From: 66-474 sp039923855
GTDB taxonomy: Bacteria > Pseudomonadota > Gammaproteobacteria > Xanthomonadales > Rhodanobacteraceae
Length of the DNA stretch: 64,000 nucleotides
Assembly (NCBI GenBank): GCA_039923855.1
Contig: JBDTBW010000089.1
Location: forward strand, 20,219-84,218
Direction of reading: 5' to 3'
Part shown: positions 8,203-17,139 of the stretch, piece by piece
Layout of the letters: each line of letters opens with the position of its first letter
Numbering within the stretch: position 1 is the stretch's first letter
The notes under the pieces: generated by a model
What the model was told of the DNA's origin: nothing
Seen by the model: only the letters and a program-made list of their open reading frames with translations
The model's database searches: none
Translations under genes and position numbers: made by a program

Positions 8203-9122
8203 CACCAACTCCCCGAGGCGCCACCGCCCCCGGTCATGCCGCCACCACCCGAAAAACCTCCGCCGCCGGATCCACCGCCGAATCCACCACCGAAACCGCC
8301 GCCACCCCAGCCGCCAAAGCCGCCACCGCGCGCAAACACGCCGCCCGTATTGCCGAAGTAGCCAATGAGCAATCCGATCACGCCGAGCCCGATCCCGAGC
8401 GGCAGCAGGCCACTGAACAGCCACGCGATTGCGCCCGCGGCAACGCCGACCAAGCCGGCTCGAGGAAAGCGCGGCACCCGCGCGAACAAGCCACGCGCCC
8501 AGAACAAAGCGATCCACGCCACGATCAAGCCGTTATACCAGCCGCCGCCAAAGCCGTTGCCGTGTTGCTGCGGCTTGCCCTCCAGCGGCGGCGGCAGCGG
8601 TTCGCCGTCGATCAGTTTTTCGATCGCGCCTAGCGCGTCGTTCAATCCGCCGTAGTAATCGTTGGCGCGGAATTTCGGCGCCATGTATTCGCGGATGATG
8701 CGCGAAGCGGCGGCGTCTGGAATCGCGCCTTCCAAACCGTAACCGGTCTCGATCATCGCGCGATGATCGTTCTTGGCGACCACCACCAGCACGCCGTCGT
8801 CGACTTTCTTGCGGCCGATCTTCCATTGATCGAACACGCGCGTGGCGTAATCCTCGATCGGCTCTGGCTGCGTGCCCGGCAACATCAGCACCACCACCTG
8901 CGCGCCTTTGCGCTGCTCCAGCGATGCGAGTTGCGTGTCGAGCGATTGCGTTTGCTGGGTGGTGAGCGTGTTGGTGAGATCGGTGACGCGCGCTTTCAGT
9001 ACAGGCACCGGCACGGTATCTTGCGCGCGGGCCGGGGCCGTCGCCAAAAAAAAAGCCACACACCACGCGCAAAGGAAATACCATCGCACGAAGTTATGCG
9101 TACCTTCGGCGCTCACCCTCAT
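8202..9122 (-). CDS. YgcG-like TPM-domain membrane protein with glycine-rich tail
   Basis: Exported membrane protein: signal peptide with predicted cleavage after ARA (residue 33), TPM domain (LASLEQRKGAQVVVLMLPGTQ, ALGAIEKLIDGE), two hydrophobic segments, and a long Gly-rich C-terminus (GGGFGGWGGGGFGGGF). This matches YgcG-type proteins usually found with LemA. ATG at 9122 gives a normal signal peptide; its GGAGGG ribosome binding site is supplied by the R1 repeat at 9114-9164. ATG at 9203, 5 nt after the lemA stop, would add 27 residues, partly repeat-encoded, and cannot be excluded. Operon order is lemA, this gene, short TPM gene. Confidence 0.85.
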   Translation of the reverse strand: MRVSAEGTHNFVRWYFLCAWCVAFFLATAPARAQDTVPVPVLKARVTDLTNTLTTQQTQSLDTQLASLEQRKGAQVVVLMLPGTQPEPIEDYATRVFDQWKIGRKKVDDGVLVVVAKNDHRAMIETGYGLEGAIPDAAASRIIREYMAPKFRANDYYGGLNDALGAIEKLIDGEPLPPPLEGKPQQHGNGFGGGWYNGLIVAWIALFWARGLFARVPRFPRAGLVGVAAGAIAWLFSGLLPLGIGLGVIGLLIGYFGNTGGVFARGGGFGGWGGGGFGGGFGGGSGGGGFSGGGGMTGGGGASGSW

Positions 9123-9164
9123 CCGCCCTCCGGGCCCCTTCTCCCGCAAGCGGGAGAAGGGTTC
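9114..9164. repeat. R1 palindromic repeat (partial) at the lemA-TPM junction
   Basis: About 50 bp: CCCTCATCCGCCCTCCGGG followed by the hairpin CTTCTCCCGCAAGCGGGAGAAG. It overlaps the probable start codon of the TPM membrane protein and contributes that gene's Shine-Dalgarno-like GGAGGG on the minus strand. Confidence 0.75.
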
Positions 9165-9207
9165 AAAAATATACGCATCACGATCTGAGGAAAAAAAACG
9201 CATCGCG

Positions 9208-9822
9208 TCAATGCGTTCCCGCCGGCGCCGGCGCCGTTCCGAAATCCACCGTCGGCGCGGTCGAGATCGACTGCTCGTTGGCGACGCTGAAATTCGGCTT
9301 GACTGCATAGCCGAACATCTTTGCGGTCATGTTTTGGGGAAATTGGCGGACGTAACTGTTGTAATCCTGCACCGATTGCACGTAGCGGTTGCGCGCCACC
9401 GTGATGCGGTTCTCGGTGCCCTCAAGTTGCGCCTGCAGGTTCTGGAACAATCCATCAGCTTTCAGATTGGGGTAATTCTCCGACACCGCCATCAAGCGCG
9501 ACAATGCGCCAGAGAGTTCGCCTTGCGCGGCCTGGAATTGCTGCAAGGCTTTCGGATCGTTCGCGAGTTCCGGCGTAACCTGGATGCTGCCGACCTTGGC
9601 GCGCGCCTGCGTCACTTCGCGAAAGACTTTTTCCTCGTGCGCGGCGTAACCCTTGACTGTGGCGACCAGGTTGGGCACGAGATCCGCGCGACGCTGGTAC
9701 TGGTTGATGACTTCCGACCAGGCGGCCTTGACGCCTTCGTCCTTCTGCTGGATCTGGTTGTAACCGCAGCCGGTCAACAGCACGACGAGCAGAGCCACGA
9801 GTACCGCGCGCAAAGCGTGCAT
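9208..9822 (-). CDS. lemA: LemA family lipoprotein
   Basis: LemA-type envelope protein of 204 aa. The N-terminus MHALRAVLVALLVVLLTGC is a lipoprotein signal with the lipobox LTGC (Cys19), followed by the family hallmarks YNQIQQKDEGVKAAWSEV, QYQRRADLVPNLVATVKGY and NYPNLKADGLFQNLQ. The start at 9822 has GGAG about 9 nt upstream. LemA proteins are four-helix envelope proteins of undefined role and frequently sit before TPM-domain genes, exactly as here. Confidence 0.93.
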   Translation of the reverse strand: MHALRAVLVALLVVLLTGCGYNQIQQKDEGVKAAWSEVINQYQRRADLVPNLVATVKGYAAHEEKVFREVTQARAKVGSIQVTPELANDPKALQQFQAAQGELSGALSRLMAVSENYPNLKADGLFQNLQAQLEGTENRITVARNRYVQSVQDYNSYVRQFPQNMTAKMFGYAVKPNFSVANEQSISTAPTVDFGTAPAPAGTH

Positions 9823-9888
9823 GGCGAAATCTCCGATAGCGGGATCGTGCGCGGATTGCAGCACGACCAGGGGGTCGCGCGCAAACGG

Positions 9889-10260
9889 CTATCCGTAGCG
9901 CGCGCCCAGAATCAGCCCCCACACCAGCAGCACGTTCAACATCAGGAGGAACACCGCCGCCGAACCCATGTCCTTGGCGCGGCCGGCGAACTCGTGAACT
10001 TCCGGGCAGACCTTGTCAATGATCGATTCCAGCGCGGAGTTGAGCAGCTCCGCGGAAAGCACTAGCAACAATGACCCGGCCAGCAAGATTTTCTCGATTG
10101 CGCCGTGCCCGAGCCAAAGGCTCAGCGGAAACAGGATCACGCACGCGCAGACTTCGAAGCGGAACGAGGCCTCGAGGTGCCATGCGGCACGCAGACCATT
10201 CAACGACCACACCAGCGCATTCCATATCTGGCGCGGGCCGCGGCGGATGTTGCTGGGCAT
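9889..10260 (-). CDS. dgkA: Diacylglycerol kinase
   Basis: Small integral inner-membrane kinase that phosphorylates diacylglycerol to phosphatidic acid and recycles lipid after membrane-derived oligosaccharide or lipid A modification. The 123-aa protein has three hydrophobic helices and the DgkA core: RAAWHLEASFRFEV, then AELLNSALESIIDKV (catalytic Glu and Asn-Ser) and KDMGSAAVF. The start at 10260 has a GGGGAA site upstream; ATG-like position 10275 is an alternative. It lies 66 nt upstream of lemA on the same strand. Confidence 0.93.
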   Translation of the reverse strand: MPSNIRRGPRQIWNALVWSLNGLRAAWHLEASFRFEVCACVILFPLSLWLGHGAIEKILLAGSLLLVLSAELLNSALESIIDKVCPEVHEFAGRAKDMGSAAVFLLMLNVLLVWGLILGARYG

Positions 10261-10342
10261 GGCAATGTTCCCCATCGAAACCGGAGCGATTCAGCATAAG
10301 ATGCCACAACGCCGGTGGCGAGCGCTGGCCGGGGGAATCGTC

Positions 10343-10531
10343 ATGCAAGCTTCGCGCAAACCGCTGCTCTTGCTGTTGCTGATCCCGTTCGTCGCCACGC
10401 TGGCGGTCCCGCTATACAACACGCGCGCACCGGAACTGTGGGGTTTCCCGTTTTTCTACTGGTATCTGTTTCTGTGGCTGCTGCTGCTGCCGCCGCTGAT
10501 CTTTATCGTCTATCGGGGCAGGCAGCCATGA
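10343..10531 (+). CDS. DUF3311 small membrane protein
   Basis: A 62-aa protein with two hydrophobic helices (LLLLLLIPFVATLAVPLY and FFYWYLFLWLLLLPPLIFIV) containing the LYN and P-FYW-Y features of DUF3311. These proteins are consistently encoded immediately before a sodium:solute symporter (as B. subtilis yhjC before yhjB) and are presumed accessory subunits. GGGGGAA precedes the ATG. The stop overlaps the symporter start as ATGA. Confidence 0.85.
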   Translation: MQASRKPLLLLLLIPFVATLAVPLYNTRAPELWGFPFFYWYLFLWLLLLPPLIFIVYRGRQP

Positions 10532-12063
10532 ATGGCGCGGTGCACTGGACCGCCTGGACGGTGTTTGTGGCGTTCTTCGCGCTGGTGACGGTGCTCGGTT
10601 TCGTCGCCGCGCGTTGGAAAAGGGCCGACCTGAATCTTTTGCACGAATGGGGGCTGGGTGGCCGGCGCTTCGGCACCGTCATTACCTGGTTTCTGCTAGG
10701 CGGCGATCTGTATACCGCGTATACCGTGGTTGCAGTACCAGCACTGGTGTACGCAGTCGGCGCTTACGGTTTTTTTGCGATGCCGTACACCATCGTCGCG
10801 TTCCCGATATTTTTCGTGGTGATGCCGCGGTTGTGGAATGTTTGCCGGCGTCACGGTTATCTGACCATTTCCGATTTCGTCGAAGGCCGCTATGGCAGTC
10901 GCTGGCTGGCGCTGGCGGTGGCGCTGACCGGCGTGCTCGCGACCATGCCCTACATCGCGCTGCAACTGGTCGGGATGCAGGTGGTATTCGAGGCGATGGG
11001 TTTCGGCGGCGCGCATCACGGCGCCGAGATCGCCTTGGCCGTGGCGTTCGTCGTGCTCGCGCTCTACACCTACACCAGTGGACTGCGCGCGCCGGCGATG
11101 ATCGCATTCGTCAAAGACGCGATGATCTACATCTTCGTGATCGCCGCGGTCATCGTCATCCCGTTGCAACTCGGCGGTTACGGCGCGATCTTCCACGCCG
11201 CGCAGCATGCATTTGCCGCGAAAGGCGGCGACACCGGCGTGTTGTTGCATCCCGATCAATACTGGTCTTTCGCGACACTCGCGCTGGGTTCGGCGATGGC
11301 GTTGTTCCTGTATCCACACGCAGTAACCGGGGCGCTTGCGGCTTCCAGCGCCAATACGATCCGGCGCAACGCCATCCTGTTGCCCACTTACAGCGTCGCG
11401 CTCGGCTTAATCGCCTTGATGGGCTACATGGCCATCGCTGCGCACGTTACGGCGAAAGGCACCGCCGTGGTACCCGCACTCATCATGCAAAGTTTTCCCG
11501 AATGGTTTACCGGTTTCTGTTTCGCCGCGATCGCGCTGGGTGCGCTGGTGCCGGCGGCGATCATGTCGATCGGCGCGGCCAACCTTGTCACCCGCAATAT
11601 CTGGCGGCCGTATGTGAATCGCAACCTCAGCGGCGCGGCGGAAGCGCGGATCGCCAAGATAACATCCCTGCTGGTCAAGTTTGGAGCGTTGTTGTGCGTG
11701 CTGTATCTGCCGACGAAATTCGCGATCGACCTGCAATTGCTGGGCGGCATCTGGATGCTGCAGATTTTTCCGGCCGTGATCTTCGGATTGTTTTTGCGCT
11801 GGTTCCGCCCATCCGCGTTGCTGCTCGGTTGGGCCGTCGGCATGGCGCTCGGCAGCGCGCTGGCCTACGCGCAGGGCCTCAAGCCCGTGTATCCGCTGGT
11901 CTTCGGCGCGCACACTTATACGATCTATATCGGATTGATCTCGCTGGCAGTGAATCTTGTTGTCGCGGTGGTTGCGACGCCAGTTGCCACCGCGATGCGT
12001 AGACATGCGCCATTGGACAAGACGAGCGCACCGGATTACGAGGATGCTGCGATTCCTGGCTAA
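10528..12063 (+). CDS. Sodium:solute symporter (SSS) family transporter
   Basis: 511-aa inner-membrane transporter with about 13 hydrophobic segments. SSS features are visible: HEWGLGGRRFGTVITWFLLGG in the first helices, the stretch TYTSGLRAPAMIAFVKD around helix 5-6, and AAIALGALVPAAIMSIGAANLVTRNIW later, where SSS proteins place sodium-site residues. The DUF3311 partner suggests the YhjB/MctP-like branch, for which monocarboxylates are plausible substrates; the substrate here is unknown. Translationally coupled to the DUF3311 gene. The stop overlaps the convergent prmC stop by 4 bp. Confidence 0.85.
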   Translation: MNGAVHWTAWTVFVAFFALVTVLGFVAARWKRADLNLLHEWGLGGRRFGTVITWFLLGGDLYTAYTVVAVPALVYAVGAYGFFAMPYTIVAFPIFFVVMPRLWNVCRRHGYLTISDFVEGRYGSRWLALAVALTGVLATMPYIALQLVGMQVVFEAMGFGGAHHGAEIALAVAFVVLALYTYTSGLRAPAMIAFVKDAMIYIFVIAAVIVIPLQLGGYGAIFHAAQHAFAAKGGDTGVLLHPDQYWSFATLALGSAMALFLYPHAVTGALAASSANTIRRNAILLPTYSVALGLIALMGYMAIAAHVTAKGTAVVPALIMQSFPEWFTGFCFAAIALGALVPAAIMSIGAANLVTRNIWRPYVNRNLSGAAEARIAKITSLLVKFGALLCVLYLPTKFAIDLQLLGGIWMLQIFPAVIFGLFLRWFRPSALLLGWAVGMALGSALAYAQGLKPVYPLVFGAHTYTIYIGLISLAVNLVVAVVATPVATAMRRHAPLDKTSAPDYEDAAIPG

Positions 12064-12917
12064 ACGCTGCGCGCACCGCTGACGCGTTCGCGGCCTTCCA
12101 GATCGCGCGTAGTGAACACTTGCGTATAATCGCTTTGTTCCAGCAACATCCGCACGGCTTCGCCCTGTTCGTAACCATGCTCGAACAACAGCCAGCCGCC
12201 ATCACGAAGGTGCGCGCGGGCACCACGCACAACGATACGGATCGCGTCGAGGCCATCGGGTCCGGAGATGAGCGCCGTGCGCGGCTCGAAGCGCAGGTCG
12301 CCTTGCGACAGATGCGGGTCGCCCTCGGCGATGTAGGGCGGATTGGAAACGATCATGTCGAACTCGCGTGCATCAGCAAGCGCCGCGACCCAATCACCTT
12401 GCGCAAATTCGACCTTGCGCAAGCCGAGCTTCGTCGCATTGCGCTGCGCGACGGCGAGCGCGCTTTCACTGGCGTCCGTCGCAACGATCCGCGCGCGCGG
12501 ACGTTCGCGCGCGATGGCCAGCGCCACCGCGCCGGAACCGGTGCCGAGATCGGCGATGTCGCTTACCGCGTCGATCGGAATCCGCTGCAGCGCGAGTTCG
12601 ACCAACAGTTCGGTTTCCGGGCGTGGAATCAGCACGTCCGGTGTGACTTGCAACTCGATGCCGTGGAATCCACGGGCGCCGGTCAGATAGGCCACAGGTT
12701 CGCCATTCGCGCGACCCGCAATCAAGGAATCGAAGATGACAGCATGCGCGTTGTCGATCGCGTCGTCGCCATGCGCGACCAACCATGCGCGCGACACACC
12801 GAGCCCGTGCGCCAGCAATAACGTCGCTTCGATCCGCGCGTCCCCGCCACGCAAACGATCCGCGCCGCGCGCGAGCAATTCGCGTACGCTGCTCACGCGC
12901 GCCGCATCTGGCTGCAT
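12060..12917 (-). CDS. prmC: Release factor glutamine N5-methyltransferase
   Basis: SAM-dependent enzyme that methylates the Gln of the GGQ motif in release factors RF1/RF2. It has 285 aa. An N-terminal helical domain is followed by LTGARGFHGIELQVTPDVLIPRPETELLVE and the SAM site IADLGTGSGAVALAIA. The catalytic NPPY motif is in FDMIVSNPPYIAEGDPHL. All landmarks of PrmC (HemK) are intact. It is convergent with the symporter gene, overlapping 4 bp. Confidence 0.95.
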   Translation of the reverse strand: MQPDAARVSSVRELLARGADRLRGGDARIEATLLLAHGLGVSRAWLVAHGDDAIDNAHAVIFDSLIAGRANGEPVAYLTGARGFHGIELQVTPDVLIPRPETELLVELALQRIPIDAVSDIADLGTGSGAVALAIARERPRARIVATDASESALAVAQRNATKLGLRKVEFAQGDWVAALADAREFDMIVSNPPYIAEGDPHLSQGDLRFEPRTALISGPDGLDAIRIVVRGARAHLRDGGWLLFEHGYEQGEAVRMLLEQSDYTQVFTTRDLEGRERVSGARSV

Positions 12918-12961
12918 CCGATCCGTCGTTTCATCCGTAAGATGGTAGCGGTATCACCGGA

Positions 12962-13867
12962 ATGATTATGCCAAGGAAAATCCCGTTACGAACCGACACC
13001 ACGCGCAAGCATGTCGTGTGTGCCTTCGCCATCGCCACGCTGATGACGCTTGTCGCCGGCTGCGACGCGGTGGTGTTCGGAGCGCTCAACGTCGCAGCCG
13101 AGAAACGCGGCTACGCCGTGCATCGCGACATCGTGTTCGATGCGCGGCACGGATTGGCCCTGGACGTCTACACCCCGATCGGAGTGGAGCATGCCCCCGT
13201 GGTGGTGTTCTTCTACGGCGGACGGTGGGAAAAGGGTTCGCGCGGCCAATACCGCTACGCCGGCGCGGCGCTGGCGACGCAAGGCATGGTCGTGGTCATC
13301 CCTGACTATCGAAAGTATCCGCAGGTGAAACTCGACGGCTTCATGAGCGACGCCACCAACGCGGTCGGCTGGACGCGCACGCATATCGCCGATTACGGCG
13401 GCGATCCCGGCACGATGTTCCTGATGGGCCATTCCTCCGGCGCGCATATCGGCGCGCTGCTCGCCACCGATAAAAGCTGGCTGGCGCGGATTGGGATGCA
13501 GCCGCGCGATCTGGCTGGCTTCATCGGGCTGGCGGGCCCTTACGATTTCACGCCGATCACCGAACCCGACTTGATCGGCATGTTCGGCGATACACCCGCG
13601 CAACAGCAGCGTTCGCAGCCGGTCGATTTCGTCGATGGCGACGAGCCGCCGATGCTGTTGCTGCAAGGCACCGGCGATCACACGGTCAAACCAGGCAACG
13701 CGACGTCACTGGCAAACGCATTGCGCGCGCACAACGAACCGGTGGAAGTGAAACTCTATCCCGGCGTCGGCCACTCGGGTTTGCTGCTGTCGCTGTCGCG
13801 GCCGTTCCGCGGGCACGATCCGGCGCTTGCTGACAGCATCGAATTCATCCGCACCCATTCGCATTAG
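12962..13867 (+). CDS. Lipoprotein alpha/beta-hydrolase (esterase, BD-FAE-like)
   Basis: 301-aa predicted lipoprotein: hydrophobic signal ending in the lipobox LVAGC (Cys34). The alpha/beta-hydrolase domain has an oxyanion-type FFYGGRWEKG in place of HGGG and the nucleophile elbow GHSSG (Ser158). Acid and histidine candidates are in GTGDHTVKPGN and YPGVGHSG. The closest family is carboxylesterases of the esterase/lipase (acetyl-xylan, feruloyl-esterase-like) group; the substrate is unknown. The start is ATG at 12962, with a second ATG two codons later. Confidence 0.82.
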   Translation: MIMPRKIPLRTDTTRKHVVCAFAIATLMTLVAGCDAVVFGALNVAAEKRGYAVHRDIVFDARHGLALDVYTPIGVEHAPVVVFFYGGRWEKGSRGQYRYAGAALATQGMVVVIPDYRKYPQVKLDGFMSDATNAVGWTRTHIADYGGDPGTMFLMGHSSGAHIGALLATDKSWLARIGMQPRDLAGFIGLAGPYDFTPITEPDLIGMFGDTPAQQQRSQPVDFVDGDEPPMLLLQGTGDHTVKPGNATSLANALRAHNEPVEVKLYPGVGHSGLLLSLSRPFRGHDPALADSIEFIRTHSH

Positions 13868-13869
13868 GT

Positions 13870-14165
13870 GTCATTCCCGCAAAAGCAGAAATCCGGTGAC
13901 TTTGTCGCAAGATTGCCTTCCGCTCGCTGCCGCGAGCGGAGTTCTTTCCTTTCGGGGAAAGTAACCAAAGCCATTGCGCGCGGGCATGATGGTCTCGACA
14001 ACATCGTGTCGTCTCGACTGCCCTGCGCTTCTCGCGCCAAGCGGGCAGGCGCGAACTCGCACGTCCCTGTGCTCGAACATGCGCACCTTTCCCGCGCTTG
14101 GCGCTGCGATGCTCGGCGTCATGCACGGCGCTTGAACTCATTGCGTTGACGGCCATCCATGGCCT
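13870..14165 (+). repeat. R3 dispersed repeat, copy 1 (fills a 328-bp gap)
   Basis: The gap between the esterase and the aminopeptidase holds no credible gene. It begins with a degenerate R2-like TCATTCCCGC and then carries two adjacent hairpins: CCGCTCGCTGCCGCGAGCGG and a CTTTCC/GGAAAG hairpin followed by GTAACC. It ends near GGCCATCCATGGCC. Related copies are at 49763-49970 (same orientation) and 52828-53112 (reverse). Only the hairpin block and the two ends are well conserved; the interior differs between copies. Confidence 0.75.
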
Positions 14166-14195
14166 CCGTAGCCGAAGATCCGATAGACCTGATCG

Positions 14196-16907
14196 TCAAT
14201 GAGCGATCGCAGCCGGATTCTGCTTCGCTTTCAACGCCGCGCACAACAGGATCGATTCGCGCGTCTGGGCGAGGCCGCGATCCAGGCCCGGCACCTGCGA
14301 AAGCTTGGGCTTGAAGAACGCAGTCACGCGATCGGCCTCGTTCTGCGAGCAACCGCCACCGGCGGCGAGTCCGGGCAGATAGGCACCGGAAAACACGCCG
14401 GTTCGCGTGACGATCCGCTGATAGTGACCCATGAACCAATTCCATAGCGCGTCGCGCCTGGCGGGCGTGCTGCGATCGCCGCGCAACACCATCGCCATCT
14501 CGCCGACCTTGACCTGTTTGCTCAACGCGAAATCGCGGGCGACATTCGCCTCGGCGCCTTGTGCGCGACCGAGCGCGCCGAGCATCGCGTTGCGTTTGAC
14601 CGGATCGGTGGTATTCGGGATCGCCGCGATCAACGCATCCACCGCGGGCTTGCCTTGTTCCTCCACCGCGACCGACAGCGCATCGCGCAGCAGATCCGGA
14701 TTGCCGGAGGCCAGGTCGAGATGGCCGTCGTTGCCCGGTTTCAACGCGGCCTCGCCCTGCTTCAGCAGTGCCGTGCGTACCGCGGGAACCTTGAACTGGA
14801 GACCCAAAGTTCCCGCCAGCGAGTCCCGCATCAGCGCATCATCGGCGGATTCGCCGGCGCGCCGCTCAAATCCAAGCGCTTGCAGACGCGGCAGATACGC
14901 CTTGGCGACCGCGTCGCGGATCGCGGCGCGCTGCGCGTCGGTGCGCGCCTCGTGATCGTAGATCCATTGCACGGTATCGAGCGGCGCCAACGCGACCTGG
15001 CGCGTCTTCGAGGGTGCCAACACGCGCATCGCCGCGAACACGTCGTCCACATCCAGATCGCCGCGGCGGAAACCGGCATCGATCGAATCGGCGTACACGA
15101 GTTGTTCGGCGTCGTTTCGCTGCACGATAACCCCGGTCAACGCGGCGCGATCGGCCTTGGCCATTTCGAAACGGTAGTAACCGTCGCCGTTGGCATTGGG
15201 CATGTACCAGGCCGGGCATTGGCCGCCGTCGATCTTCATGTCGGCGGATTTGCTGCTCAGCATCTGGCACTGCGCGCCGTTGGGGAAACGCACACACACC
15301 GGGATGCCCCACAGGCGATCCTGGTCGCCGGTGGAACCCAAAGGCAGGTAACGGCTTTGCGCAAGTGCCAGGATCGAGCCGCCCTTGTGCGTGCAATCGA
15401 GCTTGGTGGCAACCAGCGGCACGCCATTTTGATCGAGGAAACTCTTGAACGCATGCTTGAACGCGTCGCCCTTGCCGGCCGCGGTGGCGACAGCATTCAC
15501 CAGATCGTGGGCATCGGCATTGCCGAACGCGTGCGCCTTGATGTAGGTCCGCATGCCTTTCTGGAACACCTTGGGTCCGACGAAGTTCTCGAACATGCCG
15601 ATCACCACCGCGCCCTTCTGGTAGGTGATGCCATCGAACGCGGTCTCGATGTCGCCGTTGCCGGTGATCGGCTGCCGGATCCTGCGCGCGCTGACCAGAC
15701 TGTCGCTGGCCATCGCGCCTTCGCCGCCTTCGATGCGATCGAGTTGGGCGTACCAATCGGGGTGAATTTCTCCTTCGATCTTCTGCTGCATCCAGGTCGC
15801 GAAGGCTTCGTTGAGCCAGATGTCGTTCCACCACTTCAGCGTGACCGTATCGCCAGTCCACTGGTGCGCCAGTTCGTGCGCTTCCACGTTGAACACGCTG
15901 CGCACCTGACTCGGCGAGGCGTCCGGCTCCAGTTGCAGCAGGAAATCGCGGAAGGTGACCAAACCCGCATTCTCCATTGCCCCTGCGGAGAAATCCGGCA
16001 GCGCGGCCAGATCGAGCTTGCCGAACGGATAACCGAACCCGTAATAGGCCTCCTCAGCTTGGATGATGCCCGGCACCATCGCCAGCGCGTGCTGCAACTT
16101 CGCGCCGTTGCCGCGGGTCGCGATGCCGCCGACCGGCACCGGGATCGAGCGCCATTGGTCCGGCGGAATGGCCGCGCCCTGCACGATGTCCCACGGGCCG
16201 ACCAACCACGCATAAAGATAGGTCGGCAACGGCTTGGTCGGCGCGAAGGTGACGGTCTTCCAGCCGTCGGTCGCCGCGGTTTCCTTCGCCTGTTCGGCGT
16301 TGGCGACCGCCTTGTCGGCACCGGGGATCGTGAGGCTCAACCTCATCGGAACCTTGAAATCGGGTTCGTCGAAACATGGAAAGGCAAGACGCGCGCTGAT
16401 CGGTTCCATCTGCGTCATCGCATAGGCGTTGCCCGCGAAGACGACTTTGTAGAAGCCCTGCAAGGTCTGGTTGTAGGGCGCGCGGAAGACGACCTTCAGT
16501 TGCAACATCTGCGGTTGCAGCGTATCGCCGAAGTCGATCCGCGCCACGCCCTGCTCCGGCGCGGCCTCGATGTATTTGCCGGTGCGCGCGCGGCCCTTCG
16601 CGTCGGTGATCGTAACCGATGGAACTTGCAGATCCTTGCCGTGCAGCCACAGGTGATCCGATGCCTTTTTCAGATCGACCGCGATCGTGACCGTGCCGCT
16701 GTAACCGGGCTGGTCGGGATCGCTGCGCAGCGACAGGTCGTAGGATTGCGGAACCGCCCAGCGCGGCAGCATCTCCAGCGGTGGCGCTTCGTTTGTTTTC
16801 GATGCGGCATCCGCTGGCATTGCCGGATCAGCGGCCACGGCATGGGCCAACGTCAGCCCAACGCAGGAAATCAGGGCGAACAATAGAACGGCGGGGATCG
16901 AGCGCAT
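14196..16907 (-). CDS. M1 family zinc aminopeptidase, exported
   Basis: 903-aa metallopeptidase that removes N-terminal residues from peptides. It has a signal peptide (cleavage after HAVA, near residue 25), the exopeptidase motif GAMEN at 309-313, the zinc site HELAH at 344-348 with the second Glu at 367 (HEXXH-X18-E), and a large C-terminal ERAP1-like helical domain. This matches the alanyl-aminopeptidase-type M1 enzymes of xanthomonads rather than E. coli PepN. The start at 16907 has GGAG upstream. The protein is probably periplasmic, where it could work with the exported M13 endopeptidase encoded at 39.6 kb. Confidence 0.93.
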   Translation of the reverse strand: MRSIPAVLLFALISCVGLTLAHAVAADPAMPADAASKTNEAPPLEMLPRWAVPQSYDLSLRSDPDQPGYSGTVTIAVDLKKASDHLWLHGKDLQVPSVTITDAKGRARTGKYIEAAPEQGVARIDFGDTLQPQMLQLKVVFRAPYNQTLQGFYKVVFAGNAYAMTQMEPISARLAFPCFDEPDFKVPMRLSLTIPGADKAVANAEQAKETAATDGWKTVTFAPTKPLPTYLYAWLVGPWDIVQGAAIPPDQWRSIPVPVGGIATRGNGAKLQHALAMVPGIIQAEEAYYGFGYPFGKLDLAALPDFSAGAMENAGLVTFRDFLLQLEPDASPSQVRSVFNVEAHELAHQWTGDTVTLKWWNDIWLNEAFATWMQQKIEGEIHPDWYAQLDRIEGGEGAMASDSLVSARRIRQPITGNGDIETAFDGITYQKGAVVIGMFENFVGPKVFQKGMRTYIKAHAFGNADAHDLVNAVATAAGKGDAFKHAFKSFLDQNGVPLVATKLDCTHKGGSILALAQSRYLPLGSTGDQDRLWGIPVCVRFPNGAQCQMLSSKSADMKIDGGQCPAWYMPNANGDGYYRFEMAKADRAALTGVIVQRNDAEQLVYADSIDAGFRRGDLDVDDVFAAMRVLAPSKTRQVALAPLDTVQWIYDHEARTDAQRAAIRDAVAKAYLPRLQALGFERRAGESADDALMRDSLAGTLGLQFKVPAVRTALLKQGEAALKPGNDGHLDLASGNPDLLRDALSVAVEEQGKPAVDALIAAIPNTTDPVKRNAMLGALGRAQGAEANVARDFALSKQVKVGEMAMVLRGDRSTPARRDALWNWFMGHYQRIVTRTGVFSGAYLPGLAAGGGCSQNEADRVTAFFKPKLSQVPGLDRGLAQTRESILLCAALKAKQNPAAIAH

Positions 16908-17139
16908 CGCGGCTTGCTCCGTAAGCCATGGCAACGCACTACTCAACCACACAGTTGTCGGCGCGGCAAGTGCAAGAAATCCCGGAAGGCTCGTTGACCA
17001 CCGTTCGGAACATCATCGCGATCGGATTTCACTTCGCGGCTAGCTGCGTGACGCCGCGCTGCCTGGAAGATGAGCGCAGTCTTTCGATCAATCAAATCGA
17101 TTACTGTCACATAATCGATCGGTTTGATATATTGACAGC

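Noticed and set aside
14559..16886. 775-aa open frame opposite the M1 aminopeptidase
   Set aside because: It is antisense to a gene with a complete HELAH/GAMEN set, has Arg/His/Gln-rich composition and no domain; a shadow of GC-rich coding sequence.
17088..17123. OxyR-like site upstream of oxyR
   Set aside because: The tetramer spacing can be forced but only about 10 of 16 positions match; kept only as a remark.
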